Shown here in pieces: positions 56,601 through 64,000 of a stretch of DNA of 64,000 nt; position 1 is the first letter of the stretch, and each line of letters opens with the position of its first letter. The notes beneath the pieces were generated by a model. That model saw nothing but the letters and a program-made list of their open reading frames with translations. It ran no database searches and was not told where the DNA came from. Position numbers and translations under genes: made by a program. The stretch is from Fredinandcohnia onubensis (GTDB lineage: Bacteria > Bacillota > Bacilli > Bacillales > Bacillaceae_L), in contig NZ_NSEB01000012.1 in NCBI RefSeq assembly GCF_002734215.1, positions 310,001 to 374,000 on the forward strand, given 5' to 3'.

Positions 56601-56949
56601 TATTTCCATGGTTCGATTAGAAATAGAAGAAATGGCAAAAAAACAAGATGCGGGTAATTTTGAGGAAGATAATAACTTTGTTCAATTAATAAAAAATCGC
56701 GTATTGGAGCGGGTAGAAAAAATAGATAATTCTGATCGACGAAATGAAGTATTAAAAGATTTACAAAGCTACTTTGAGATATGGGAAACTGATATTAAAA
56801 TTGGTTCACTCTATTATAATGGTGGCGGAAAAAAAGCCAGAAACCTAATGTATAGTCTTGGAAATAAAAAATCTGGTTCGTTTGGAGTTCCTAATTCCAT
56901 GCGTGATGTAGAAACAACATTAGGAATTTATTTACGGAAGGAAGAGTAA
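53617..56949 (+). CDS. drmA: DISARM-type helicase DrmA
   Basis: A 1110-residue SF2 helicase. The N-terminus [20 protein letters not shown] is typical of DrmA. Helicase motifs: Walker A [20 protein letters not shown] (near 430), a Cys pair CPWCGAS (near 553) with CSRKECEF (zinc insertion), DExH [12 protein letters not shown] (near 685), [13 protein letters not shown], and the C-terminal [12 protein letters not shown] and [12 protein letters not shown] (near 930). DrmA and DrmB are the core of DISARM, where they act on incoming phage DNA. TTG start at 53617, 7 bases after AAAGGTGG. Confidence 0.9.
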   Translation: [1110 protein letters not shown]

Positions 56950-56952
56950 GCA

Positions 56953-58755
56953 ATGTCTAATAAAATAGGAGAAATTAGACCTAGTCAATTTATTTCAACG
57001 TTTGGTCCTGGTTCAGTTTTAGAGTTGCCGGACTACTCTATTATTATTGCAGGGCTTGATGAATGGGAAACACAACATTGCATGCCTATCCAAGAGCCAA
57101 GACTTATACGGAAACTTGGCCTTCGAAAAATTCTCTCTCTTCCCTTTCCAAAGAGAGAAGGTGGATTTGGAGATCAACTTCCGACAATTCCAGCCTTTCG
57201 TTTTCCCGTTTTTCATGTATGCCCAGAATGTCGCAAACTCGCACCATATAATTATTTTTCAGTAGAAAATGATGGGGTATATTGTTTTAATAATAAAGGA
57301 AAAAATGAGGAACCATGCAGGAAAGTGAAGACCTTTCCTGTCCGTTTCGTAACTGCTTGTGAAAACGGGCATTTAAATGATTTTCCTTGGAATTACTATG
57401 TTCATAACGGAACGAATCAAGACTGTAAGGGAGATTTATATTTAGAGGACACCGCACGTACCGGTGCTATCTCAGATTTAGAAGTTCAATGTATGTCATG
57501 TAAAAGTACTAGGTCATTACAAGATGCATTTCAAAAAGAAGACAGTAAAAACCCATTAGGAAAATGTTTTGGTAATCGTCCATGGTTAGGAAAACATGCA
57601 CAAGAGTCTTGTGACCAATCGCCAAGGGTTTTATTGAGAGGCGCATCAAACCTCTATTTTTCAGTAATTGAAAGTGCACTTGCTATTCCACCCTACACAA
57701 ATCCGTTGCACTCAATTGTGGCCTCGATCTCAGATCGACTCGAAAAAATGGATTCACTTGAAAAGCTACAAATGGGTATGGATATGGGCTTCTTGCCCGA
57801 ATTAGAAGGGCAAGACCCAGTAAAGGTTTGGGAAGTTCTTCAACTTCAACAAAACTTAGGAACAGGTGAAAGCCAAGATCTCCTTCGACCAGAATGGGAA
57901 GCAATCATCCAAGGAAATCAAAATAGTGAGGAACACCATTTTGAAACAGAACGACAGGAAGTACCAAATGATTTCTACTCTTTAATTTCACATTTGATTA
58001 TGGTTCGAAGGCTTAAGGAGGTTCGAGTACTTCGCTCGTTCACTAGAATAAGCCCTCCACCTGATACAACTGCACTCCTTTCAGGTGAAGGGGATGAAAA
58101 TGAGAGTATTTCATATGAAGCCCCCTTAAGCAAACAACAACTTAATTGGCGTCCTGGTGTAGAAACACACGGTGAAGGCATTTTCATTGGCCTAAATGAA
58201 AACGCACTTCAGCAATGGGAAGATGAAGTGGAAAGCTATGAAGACGAAATGAATAAAAACTACCAAAAATATTGTGATGATCGAAATATTCCAGAGGATG
58301 AAAGAGCAGCATTTCCAGGAGCTCGTTACATATTATTACATACTCTATCTCACTCTTTAATGAGACAATTATGTTTAAACTCTGGATATTCTTCATCAGC
58401 CCTAAGAGAACGGATCTATTCAAGACGCGGAAACAACCCAGATGATTGTATGGCTGGAATTTTGATATATACAGCAACTCCAGATTCAGAAGGAAGCTTA
58501 GGTGGTCTTGTAGAACTTGGTAAGACTGAAAATTTTCATAATGTACTATGGAAAGCACTTGATGAAGCAAGATTGTGTTCAAGCGACCCGCTTTGTGCTG
58601 AACATACACCAGAAACAGTTGGAGACTTAAACGGAGCTGCTTGTCATTCATGTATGCTAGCATCAGAAACATCATGTGAACGTTCAAATCGCTTCTTAGA
58701 TCGTTCACTACTCGTAAAAACAGTTTCGAACCAGAACATTCACTATTTTAAATAA
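56953..58755 (+). CDS. drmB: DISARM-type protein DrmB (DUF1998)
   Basis: A 600-residue DUF1998 protein. It begins IGEIRPSQFISTFGPGSVLE, has Cys-rich parts (CPECRKLAPYN; CENGHLNDFPW; CMSCKSTRSLQD) that probably bind zinc, and the DUF1998 core YILLHTLSHSLMRQLCLNSG, ending with CHSCMLASETSCERSNRF. DrmB is the fixed partner of DrmA, stimulating its helicase. The two genes are 4 bp apart. A bidirectional terminator follows; no drmC (phospholipase D) gene comes next, unlike canonical DISARM. Confidence 0.9.
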   Translation: MSNKIGEIRPSQFISTFGPGSVLELPDYSIIIAGLDEWETQHCMPIQEPRLIRKLGLRKILSLPFPKREGGFGDQLPTIPAFRFPVFHVCPECRKLAPYNYFSVENDGVYCFNNKGKNEEPCRKVKTFPVRFVTACENGHLNDFPWNYYVHNGTNQDCKGDLYLEDTARTGAISDLEVQCMSCKSTRSLQDAFQKEDSKNPLGKCFGNRPWLGKHAQESCDQSPRVLLRGASNLYFSVIESALAIPPYTNPLHSIVASISDRLEKMDSLEKLQMGMDMGFLPELEGQDPVKVWEVLQLQQNLGTGESQDLLRPEWEAIIQGNQNSEEHHFETERQEVPNDFYSLISHLIMVRRLKEVRVLRSFTRISPPPDTTALLSGEGDENESISYEAPLSKQQLNWRPGVETHGEGIFIGLNENALQQWEDEVESYEDEMNKNYQKYCDDRNIPEDERAAFPGARYILLHTLSHSLMRQLCLNSGYSSSALRERIYSRRGNNPDDCMAGILIYTATPDSEGSLGGLVELGKTENFHNVLWKALDEARLCSSDPLCAEHTPETVGDLNGAACHSCMLASETSCERSNRFLDRSLLVKTVSNQNIHYFK

Positions 58756-58760
58756 AATGA

Positions 58761-58787
58761 AGCCCGAAATCACTTATGATTTCGGGC
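58761..58787. terminator. Bidirectional terminator between drmB and C
   Basis: AGCCCGAAATC and GATTTCGGGCT (perfect 11-bp stem) enclose ACTTAT between two converging genes. An AAAAT flank precedes it and AAAATATAAAAA follows. Confidence 0.85.
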
Positions 58788-58804
58788 TAAAATATAAAAA
58801 TTTC

Positions 58805-59119
58805 TTATGGTGCATATTCTTTTATTTGAGGTTTTCCTAGTTTCTCCAATTGAAAAAGCAATTTATAGTTAAAATCATCAACAATATTGTTTTTATTGTA
58901 AATAACAATAATATCAATTTCATCTATCTTTTCAATAATTTCTAATAATCCATCACTTTGTCCAGGGATGTCAATGATACCACCTAATAAATTCCATCCA
59001 GATTCTTCAACAAATAATTTCAATTTATTTACTAAATCGTAGATCTCCTCATCACCTTGACCATAAATAACAGCTTGTTTCAAGGTGTTTTCACCCTCTA
59101 TCATCATTTTCATTTGCAT
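58805..59119 (-). CDS. Small serine-recombinase-like protein without catalytic Ser (C)
   Basis: A 104-residue protein. The pattern AVIYGQGDEEIYDLVNKLKL, then FVEESGWNLLGGIIDIPGQS, and IDIIVIYNKNNIVDDFNYKL, LFQLEKLGKPQI matches the resolvase fold of serine recombinases in order and spacing. The Ser-containing motif (YxRxS) is replaced by YGQGD, and the Arg residues of the active site are lost. It is therefore likely a non-catalytic or regulatory relative (inference). It follows protein B by 15 bp and converges on drmB. Confidence 0.65.
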   Translation of the reverse strand: MQMKMMIEGENTLKQAVIYGQGDEEIYDLVNKLKLFVEESGWNLLGGIIDIPGQSDGLLEIIEKIDEIDIIVIYNKNNIVDDFNYKLLFQLEKLGKPQIKEYAP

Positions 59120-59134
59120 GTAAAAACCTTCGAA

Positions 59135-60523
59135 TTATTTTGTGTTTAATTTTAAGTCATAAATTTTGAAGTTGTAGTTAAAGGAAATTTTTTCTTGTTC
59201 TTTTAACTGCAGGACTACCCTTTCTTCCTTAATGATATTCACTTTAATCAAGTTGTCCATTAGAACATCAAATAGATTTTCCAATGTTGATTTTACAAAT
59301 AATCGTCTCACACCGTAACGTTGCTCAAAATCCTTACGTTCTTCTACATTATCATACATATTAATGAAAAAGATTCGGACAATTTCCCTCACCGTAAATC
59401 CTTTTGTTAAACTTTTATTAAAAATTATTCTTATTAAGTTTAGATAGTCTTTTTTATTCTTATTTCCTTCTGATAAAATACTTGCCAGTTTATCAAGAAT
59501 ATCTTCATTAATAAGTAATGTAGATTTACCATCCGTTACGTCAGAAATATTTAAATAGGAAATTCGATTTCCTGATTTTGGTTTCTGATACAAAAAATTT
59601 ATGAGTCTATCTTCGAGTCCGACTTCATTTTTACTTTCAACCGTATTACTTTCTTCCAAGAAAAGGTTATTCATATCATTACTATATTCTTGGCTAATAA
59701 TTATCAACGATCGTATCAAGTCAATTTCTTTATAAAACTTGACTTCATTATGAATGAGTTCTCCATCGAACCACAAGTTTTTTATCGAATGAATATATTT
59801 ATTCACTTGTTGATTTATATAGAATTGAATCGTTTTAAGAAGATTGTTCAGTGTTAAACGGTCAATATCCATTTCTGTTGTAAAACAATTTCCGACAATT
59901 ATTGGTGAATAGTCTAGCTTTTCTTCCCATTTACTTATGAATTTATTATAACTATCACTTTTTGAACTCATCTTTCTTTCATAAAGTTCAGAAATATCGT
60001 TTATTTCCCCCGCCCAAAAATGATTAAGCACATGCTCTTCGATTTGTTTGGTAGTTCCTCGTAGGAAGGAAGCCTTACTATCATATCCTTTTATAGCAAG
60101 TAAAATATATTTCATGAGTTGGTATAAATCTTTCTGCGGTTTTAATGCCTCATGAATCGCTTTTTCTAATGCTAAAAAATCAACATTTTCTATAGACATA
60201 ATCTTCCAAGAAAGTGTCTTTTCAATGGTAAACTCCATTTCGATAGAAAGTTGAAGAAAAGGTGTAAGATCCCATTGGTAACCTGTCAGTTTTAGGTAAT
60301 AATCTGACTTTGAAATACCCATTGATAGAACTTCTTGTCCTTCTTTTTTATAAATAATCTGACTATAAGGACTCCCCAATAGTTCATTTACCTCATCATA
60401 AAGGTTTAAATCAGAAAAAACTCTTTCCAATTGCTCTATCCTCTGACAAATAGTTTGATTAGGATCAATCATTTTCTTTACTTTCGAACTTTGAAAGTTA
60501 ACACTTGTTGGAACTGTCATCAT
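59135..60523 (-). CDS. Module protein B (unrecognised; paralogue of 46902-48380)
   Basis: A 462-residue protein of a family I do not recognise. It shares FWAGEINDISELYER, KNLWFDGELIHNEV and a C-terminal winged-helix-like region (FTVREIVRIFFINMYDNVEE) with B'. No signal, membrane segment or catalytic motif is visible. AAAGGTGATAC precedes the ATG pair. It lies between A (250 bp upstream) and C. Its linkage to A mirrors that of B' to A', so A and B probably form a complex. Confidence 0.8.
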   Translation of the reverse strand: MMTVPTSVNFQSSKVKKMIDPNQTICQRIEQLERVFSDLNLYDEVNELLGSPYSQIIYKKEGQEVLSMGISKSDYYLKLTGYQWDLTPFLQLSIEMEFTIEKTLSWKIMSIENVDFLALEKAIHEALKPQKDLYQLMKYILLAIKGYDSKASFLRGTTKQIEEHVLNHFWAGEINDISELYERKMSSKSDSYNKFISKWEEKLDYSPIIVGNCFTTEMDIDRLTLNNLLKTIQFYINQQVNKYIHSIKNLWFDGELIHNEVKFYKEIDLIRSLIIISQEYSNDMNNLFLEESNTVESKNEVGLEDRLINFLYQKPKSGNRISYLNISDVTDGKSTLLINEDILDKLASILSEGNKNKKDYLNLIRIIFNKSLTKGFTVREIVRIFFINMYDNVEERKDFEQRYGVRRLFVKSTLENLFDVLMDNLIKVNIIKEERVVLQLKEQEKISFNYNFKIYDLKLNTK

Positions 60524-60774
60524 GTATCACCTTTAACCAGTAGAATTTTTTCTAGACCTCAGTTAATTTATTTTCCGTTTCATGTCCTCCATAAGTGCAA
60601 ACGTTTGATGTTTACGCTATGAAAATTCAATAGAAGTATTTGTTACTATTTAGTGCAACTCACATTCACAATTTAATCTGTTTAGCACACAAAACCTCTA
60701 GATAGGTTTTCATAATAACTTTATATCTCTTTACATCTTTAATCAAAATTTTGATATGGAGGATAATTCTTGAA

Positions 60775-62805
60775 TCAATCTTCACTCTTCCTCTCACGAT
60801 CATTTACGAAATCTCTAACGTTGTTAAAAAAATTAAGGTTTGGTTCGATAGAAGTATATAATTCCTCGATTACTGATATGTTCCCGTGATTAAAGTTTTC
60901 TAGAACAACCTCAGAAATTAAATCCCTTAATTTTGTTTCTTCTTGTGTAATCTCTATCAATGTATGCTCAATTTGCTGAATAAGAGATTCCGTATCGAGG
61001 AGCTGAAGTTCTAATATTTCGTCACTTTGGAATTCGATTATTTCTTGTCCGTTTTCTTCTTGAGGTTGGAGACCTTCTGTTGACTGAGTTTTCAATTCTT
61101 CAATATCTACTTGTTCCATCCGATCATCTTTTCCTGTTTCGGCCGGTTCTTCCATTTCTAGATTTTCTTCATTTATATAATATCTAGATAGTTTACTTAT
61201 ATTTAATCTCCAGTATCCTTTTTTACCTTCAACTTGCTCAAAGCATGCATTTCTACTCAGGAGATTTGTCACAGTATTTTTAGTCGTTGAACGTTTTTCA
61301 GAAATTTTATCCTGTAATAGGGACCAATGCATTCCAGAAGGATGTGTCGCCAAGGTTTCACACATTAAACTAAAAATAGATTTATTAACTGATTTGCTTT
61401 CCTCAATTAATCGCCCAATATCTAAATATCTTTGCTGCTCAGTGGCATACCGTTCATCAAAACCTACTTTATGTACTCGTATTAAAAACATGATGTTTTT
61501 ATCTACTTTGAATCCCAGTTTGTGTCCAGGTTCGATCAAGGAATCGGCAAAATAATCCATGATACCATCACCAAAGAAATAATACTTACCATTTCTAATC
61601 TCCCAATTCCATTCATAGCGGTATTCTTCATGTTCAATCATTATTTTTCCGTGAGTATTTTGCCGGAATAAAATAGACTGTTCGATTAGAGTGTTAGGGA
61701 TTATAAAATACCCTTTAACTCGATCAAAATAGGAAACGGTATGATAGGCATAGAGCATATCCTCATTTTTCTTCTTTTCATTTCGCCATCTATTTAGTAC
61801 TTGCTCACTCGAAGGGGTAACAGACTGATTTGCATATTCCATTAATTCGCTCACATTTTCTATTGTTGGAGTGGAATTTTTAACAGCATAGTAGACTGTT
61901 TCATCGTTTACTATTTTTAAATTGGCCGCTTCTATTCTATAGAGCCATTTGTGTTTATCGATTTGTTTTATTTCAGGTACAACTTCTAATAAGTCTTTAG
62001 TAGCCTCACTATAGATCGGGAAAGAAGGTTCATTTTGTGTAACCTTAAATACATGGTTAATTATTTCTGTTGTGTACACTTCCTTCTTACTTTCTTTTAG
62101 GAAGTTGATAATCTTATAGCTGAGTCTGCCTACTTCTTCACTTATCTCTACTGGGACTTCAATCTCTTGCTGGTCAATATCGTTTATGTCTTCCGATAAT
62201 TTAATCTCAATTCTATTTCCAAAAGTGGAAAAACGGTCATCAAATTGGGGTAGAAAAATAACTTTCTCCTTGTCTAGTTTACTTGTTAAGACAACCCTTT
62301 CAATTACATACTCCTTTTCAGCATCTATAAGGTCACTCTTTAAGATATAATCATAGACCATATTATTAATAATCACCCATTCAGATAAAATCCAGTAAGG
62401 GGTATTTTCAATTTGAGAAAATCGGATATCGGTTAATAACATTTGTCTTAAGTCATCGTCAGCTTCATATACTTTAAGTCTATATTTCATGTCGGAAATT
62501 CTTAGTGGGCTTTTTCGGGGATTCATGTATTCATAGATGTGATTAAGTCTTGCATCGATTTTATCCTTTATTCCCCATAGTCCATCTTCAACCTCATAGA
62601 AATAAGACTTTGGTGCATTCAATGCCAAGTCAACAATTTCTTGTATGTCATTAGATGAAGAATTAAGATTCATCCAATTCTTTTTTACATATAGCACTAT
62701 TTCATGATATGGCAGTATATTTTCTGGATTTTGTAATAAAGCTCGTTTTATCAAACTGATATTACTATAACAAATACCTGGTATTTTCTTATTAATTAAT
62801 TTCAT
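60775..62805 (-). CDS. Module protein A (long form, multiple winged-helix domains; paralogue of 48667-49911)
   Basis: A protein of about 676 residues. The first winged-helix-like unit (about 18-78, ending VEDGLWGIKDK) resembles HARE-HTH. A second (about 238-300, NFLKESKKEVYTTEIINHVF) and the shared block YFFGDGIMDYFADSLIEPGH (near 412) correspond to protein A'. A third helix-turn-helix (HPSGMHWSLLQDKISEKRST), an acidic linker and a helical tail (ENFNHGNISVIEELY) also match A'. The N-terminal 235 residues are extra. ATG at 62805 fits the ribosome-binding site better than TTG at 62811. The function is unknown; modified-DNA or DNA-end recognition is a guess. Confidence 0.8.
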   Translation of the reverse strand: MKLINKKIPGICYSNISLIKRALLQNPENILPYHEIVLYVKKNWMNLNSSSNDIQEIVDLALNAPKSYFYEVEDGLWGIKDKIDARLNHIYEYMNPRKSPLRISDMKYRLKVYEADDDLRQMLLTDIRFSQIENTPYWILSEWVIINNMVYDYILKSDLIDAEKEYVIERVVLTSKLDKEKVIFLPQFDDRFSTFGNRIEIKLSEDINDIDQQEIEVPVEISEEVGRLSYKIINFLKESKKEVYTTEIINHVFKVTQNEPSFPIYSEATKDLLEVVPEIKQIDKHKWLYRIEAANLKIVNDETVYYAVKNSTPTIENVSELMEYANQSVTPSSEQVLNRWRNEKKKNEDMLYAYHTVSYFDRVKGYFIIPNTLIEQSILFRQNTHGKIMIEHEEYRYEWNWEIRNGKYYFFGDGIMDYFADSLIEPGHKLGFKVDKNIMFLIRVHKVGFDERYATEQQRYLDIGRLIEESKSVNKSIFSLMCETLATHPSGMHWSLLQDKISEKRSTTKNTVTNLLSRNACFEQVEGKKGYWRLNISKLSRYYINEENLEMEEPAETGKDDRMEQVDIEELKTQSTEGLQPQEENGQEIIEFQSDEILELQLLDTESLIQQIEHTLIEITQEETKLRDLISEVVLENFNHGNISVIEELYTSIEPNLNFFNNVRDFVNDRERKSED

Positions 62806-63155
62806 TATCAACCCACCACCTTTATTATATAGTTAATTTCCTTAAATCCATCATAATGCTTGTTCCATATATCAATTTTGTAACGATATGCCTACTAATT
62901 TTATTTTTCTTAATAGTCTTATTTTACCAGACAATTGATCGTGAATATATCTTAAATTGTTTTATATCTCGAAAAGATCACGGTATTTAGCAGTCTAAAC
63001 ATTCATGGAAGTGAACCGTACCCTTTTATCCTTATGAATTTACTTAACTAGTGTTCATTGAATCTAATAATATTATTAAAACATGCAATATTCCAAAGGA
63101 TAAAATGTTCTTATCTAGAAGTTAATTAATATAATTTATTTTGGGGGAATGTCAG
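62806..63155. other. Divergent intergenic region with palindromes
   Basis: About 350 bp between protein A (minus) and the 112-residue protein (plus). It holds a perfect 14-bp palindrome TAATAATATTATTA (63065-63078) and a 10-bp inverted repeat TTTTATCCTT (63024-63033) / AAGGATAAAA (63096-63105). These may be binding sites for divergent promoters. No gene is seen. Confidence 0.45.
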
Positions 63156-63491
63156 ATGGCTAAAATATATACAAAAGAGCAAAATCAAGTTTTTGTGGAT
63201 GTTATGAATGATTACAGAGACCGAATAGATGGATTATCACCAAAAGAAACTCAACGTATAACTAAAGCTTTTGCTAAGGAATTAATAAATACAGTTCCAA
63301 TACTGTCTGACCGTAGCCAAAATGGCATTGCAGAAAGACTCGTATATTTTGATAACCTTTTGGCGGGTGTTACATTTCCATTTCAATATTATTTAAAAAA
63401 TAGTCACCATTATTTTGGAAAGCTACCACGAAAAGACGGCGGAAAAGAACCAAACAAATGGAAAACCCAACATGAAGGAAGAAGAGAATAA
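63156..63491 (+). CDS. Hypothetical protein at defence-island edge
   Basis: A protein of about 111 residues (MAKIYTKEQNQVFVDVMNDY) with a basic, mostly helical composition and no membrane part. I do not recognise it. ATG at 63156 has GGGGGA about 7 bases upstream; the TTG at 63141 is less likely. It is divergent from protein A and ends in its own terminator. Confidence 0.65.
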   Translation: MAKIYTKEQNQVFVDVMNDYRDRIDGLSPKETQRITKAFAKELINTVPILSDRSQNGIAERLVYFDNLLAGVTFPFQYYLKNSHHYFGKLPRKDGGKEPNKWKTQHEGRRE

Positions 63492-63570
63492 AAACACTTG
63501 TAGAAAAATGTATATAGTCCAATCCAATATATTACCCACCACTTCCAAGCATTTTTCCTACGAATTAAAA

Positions 63571-63611
63571 ACAGCTACAAACATTTTCATCCAATGTTTA
63601 TAGCTGTTTTA
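63571..63611 (+). terminator. Rho-independent terminator
   Basis: ACAGCTACAAACATT and AATGTTTATAGCTGT pair with one mismatch around TTCATCC and are followed by TTTATC. It lies 80 bp after the hypothetical gene. Confidence 0.75.
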
Positions 63612-63706
63612 TCTTTTAGTATACTAACTCAATTCATATAGAGATACCGGTGGTCGGGGTCAAAATGGCGGTCAGAGTATTGATTTAATAAGGTTTTGTA
63701 AATTTA

Positions 63707-63728
63707 TGCGTAAAATTTGCGTAAAATT
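63707..63728. repeat. Perfect tandem 11-bp repeat
   Basis: TGCGTAAAATT occurs twice head-to-tail, one helical turn apart, with a weaker third copy just upstream. It lies 124 bp before the last gene and could be a regulator binding array. Confidence 0.5.
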
Positions 63729-63851
63729 AATTCTAAATGTAAAAAGGAAGGTGTTTTCTTTCCTACTTAACAATTCATTTTCAAAATATAACTACTGTAA
63801 TGAACTGTTATACTGATTGTCATAAATGATAGAAAGAAGGCACATATAAAC

Positions 63852-64000
63852 ATGCAATATAAAAGAGGAGAAATGGGTACTTTCCCATTGGGAAGTAACG
63901 GAGCAGAAAAGTATGAGATTGTATATTTAGGAGAGATTTACAAGTATTTCCCTTTTTCGGGTGACAACAAACTCCTTTATGATGATTATTTATTTATATT
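63852..64000 (+). CDS. Unrecognised protein, start only (runs off right edge)
   Basis: The plus strand is open from ATG 63852 to the window end (MQYKRGEMGTFPLGSNGAEK, then YEIVYLGEIYKYFPFSGDNK). A modest AAGG lies 11 bases upstream. Fewer than 50 residues are visible, too few to name a family; the sequence is soluble and Tyr-rich. Confidence 0.55.
   Translation, partial: MQYKRGEMGTFPLGSNGAEKYEIVYLGEIYKYFPFSGDNKLLYDDYLFI

Noticed and set aside
45310-58755. Calling the island a canonical class 2 DISARM
   Set aside because: DrmA, DrmB and a C5 methyltransferase are present, but no DrmC phospholipase D or recognisable DrmE, and the methyltransferase lies 7 kb away beside LlaJI-like genes.
42000-63000. 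CRISPR array or tRNA/rRNA genes in or beside the defence island
   Set aside because: No regularly spaced repeats and no tRNA cloverleaf or rRNA sequence were seen.
63014-63036. Sequence GTGAACCGTACCC resembling an IS-element terminal motif
   Set aside because: No matching inverted repeat or transposase could be found, so no mobile element is claimed.

Overview
This is an AT-rich window with strong Shine-Dalgarno sequences, frequent TTG/GTG starts and typical Firmicute families (LplA-like binding protein, YvrJ, YezG, a type VII secreted polymorphic toxin, Liv-type transporter). It most likely comes from the chromosome of a Bacillaceae species. Almost all genes up to 53.4 kb lie on the minus strand. 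I could run no database search, so family names rest on motifs read from the sequence.

0-5 kb: an AraC-type membrane sensor-regulator, an extracellular binding lipoprotein and the start of a permease gene, forming a carbohydrate ABC importer locus. 5.3-11.2 kb: a sigma-54 module. A PAS-AAA-Fis activator (9803-11173) is followed by its terminator, palindromes that look like enhancer sites and a near-perfect -24/-12 promoter. That promoter reads into a frameshifted secreted esterase gene. A CitMHS-type carboxylate transporter and an AtuA-like pair come next and have their own weaker sigma-54-like element.

11.4-35 kb: a catabolic super-cluster for an aromatic or cyclic acid. It holds paaABCD (ring 1,2-epoxidase), an aldehyde dehydrogenase plus a separate MaoC hydratase (the two halves of PaaZ), 3-hydroxyacyl-CoA dehydrogenase, thiolase, two SCPx-like thiolases (one next to a DUF35 protein), an SDR, acyl-CoA dehydrogenase, enoyl-CoA hydratase and two acyl-CoA ligases. 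It also has a complete Liv-type ABC transporter with one ligase gene inside it, and two TetR regulators. No paaE, paaK or fused paaZ is seen here. A plausible reading is uptake, CoA activation and beta-oxidation of an aryl-alkanoate, then ring opening through the Paa route.

35-41.6 kb: a WYL-domain regulator divergent from a GyrI-like protein, then a polymorphic toxin cassette: a small WXG-like partner, a PT-TG/LHH nuclease toxin, an SMI1 immunity protein, a GAD/Tdi1-like immunity protein and a decayed yezG.

42-63 kb: a defence island. It holds a LlaJI/McrBC-like restriction pair with a C5-cytosine methyltransferase, two adjacent UvrD-like helicases, and a divergent DrmA-DrmB (DISARM core) pair. 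On both sides are two versions of an otherwise unrecognised two-protein module (A/B and A'/B') made of winged-helix-type proteins. DrmC, DrmD and DrmE were not recognised. The DrmAB + paired SF1 helicases + duplicated A/B arrangement is the best candidate in the window for an undescribed anti-phage system. The right end carries a small unrecognised gene and the start of another.
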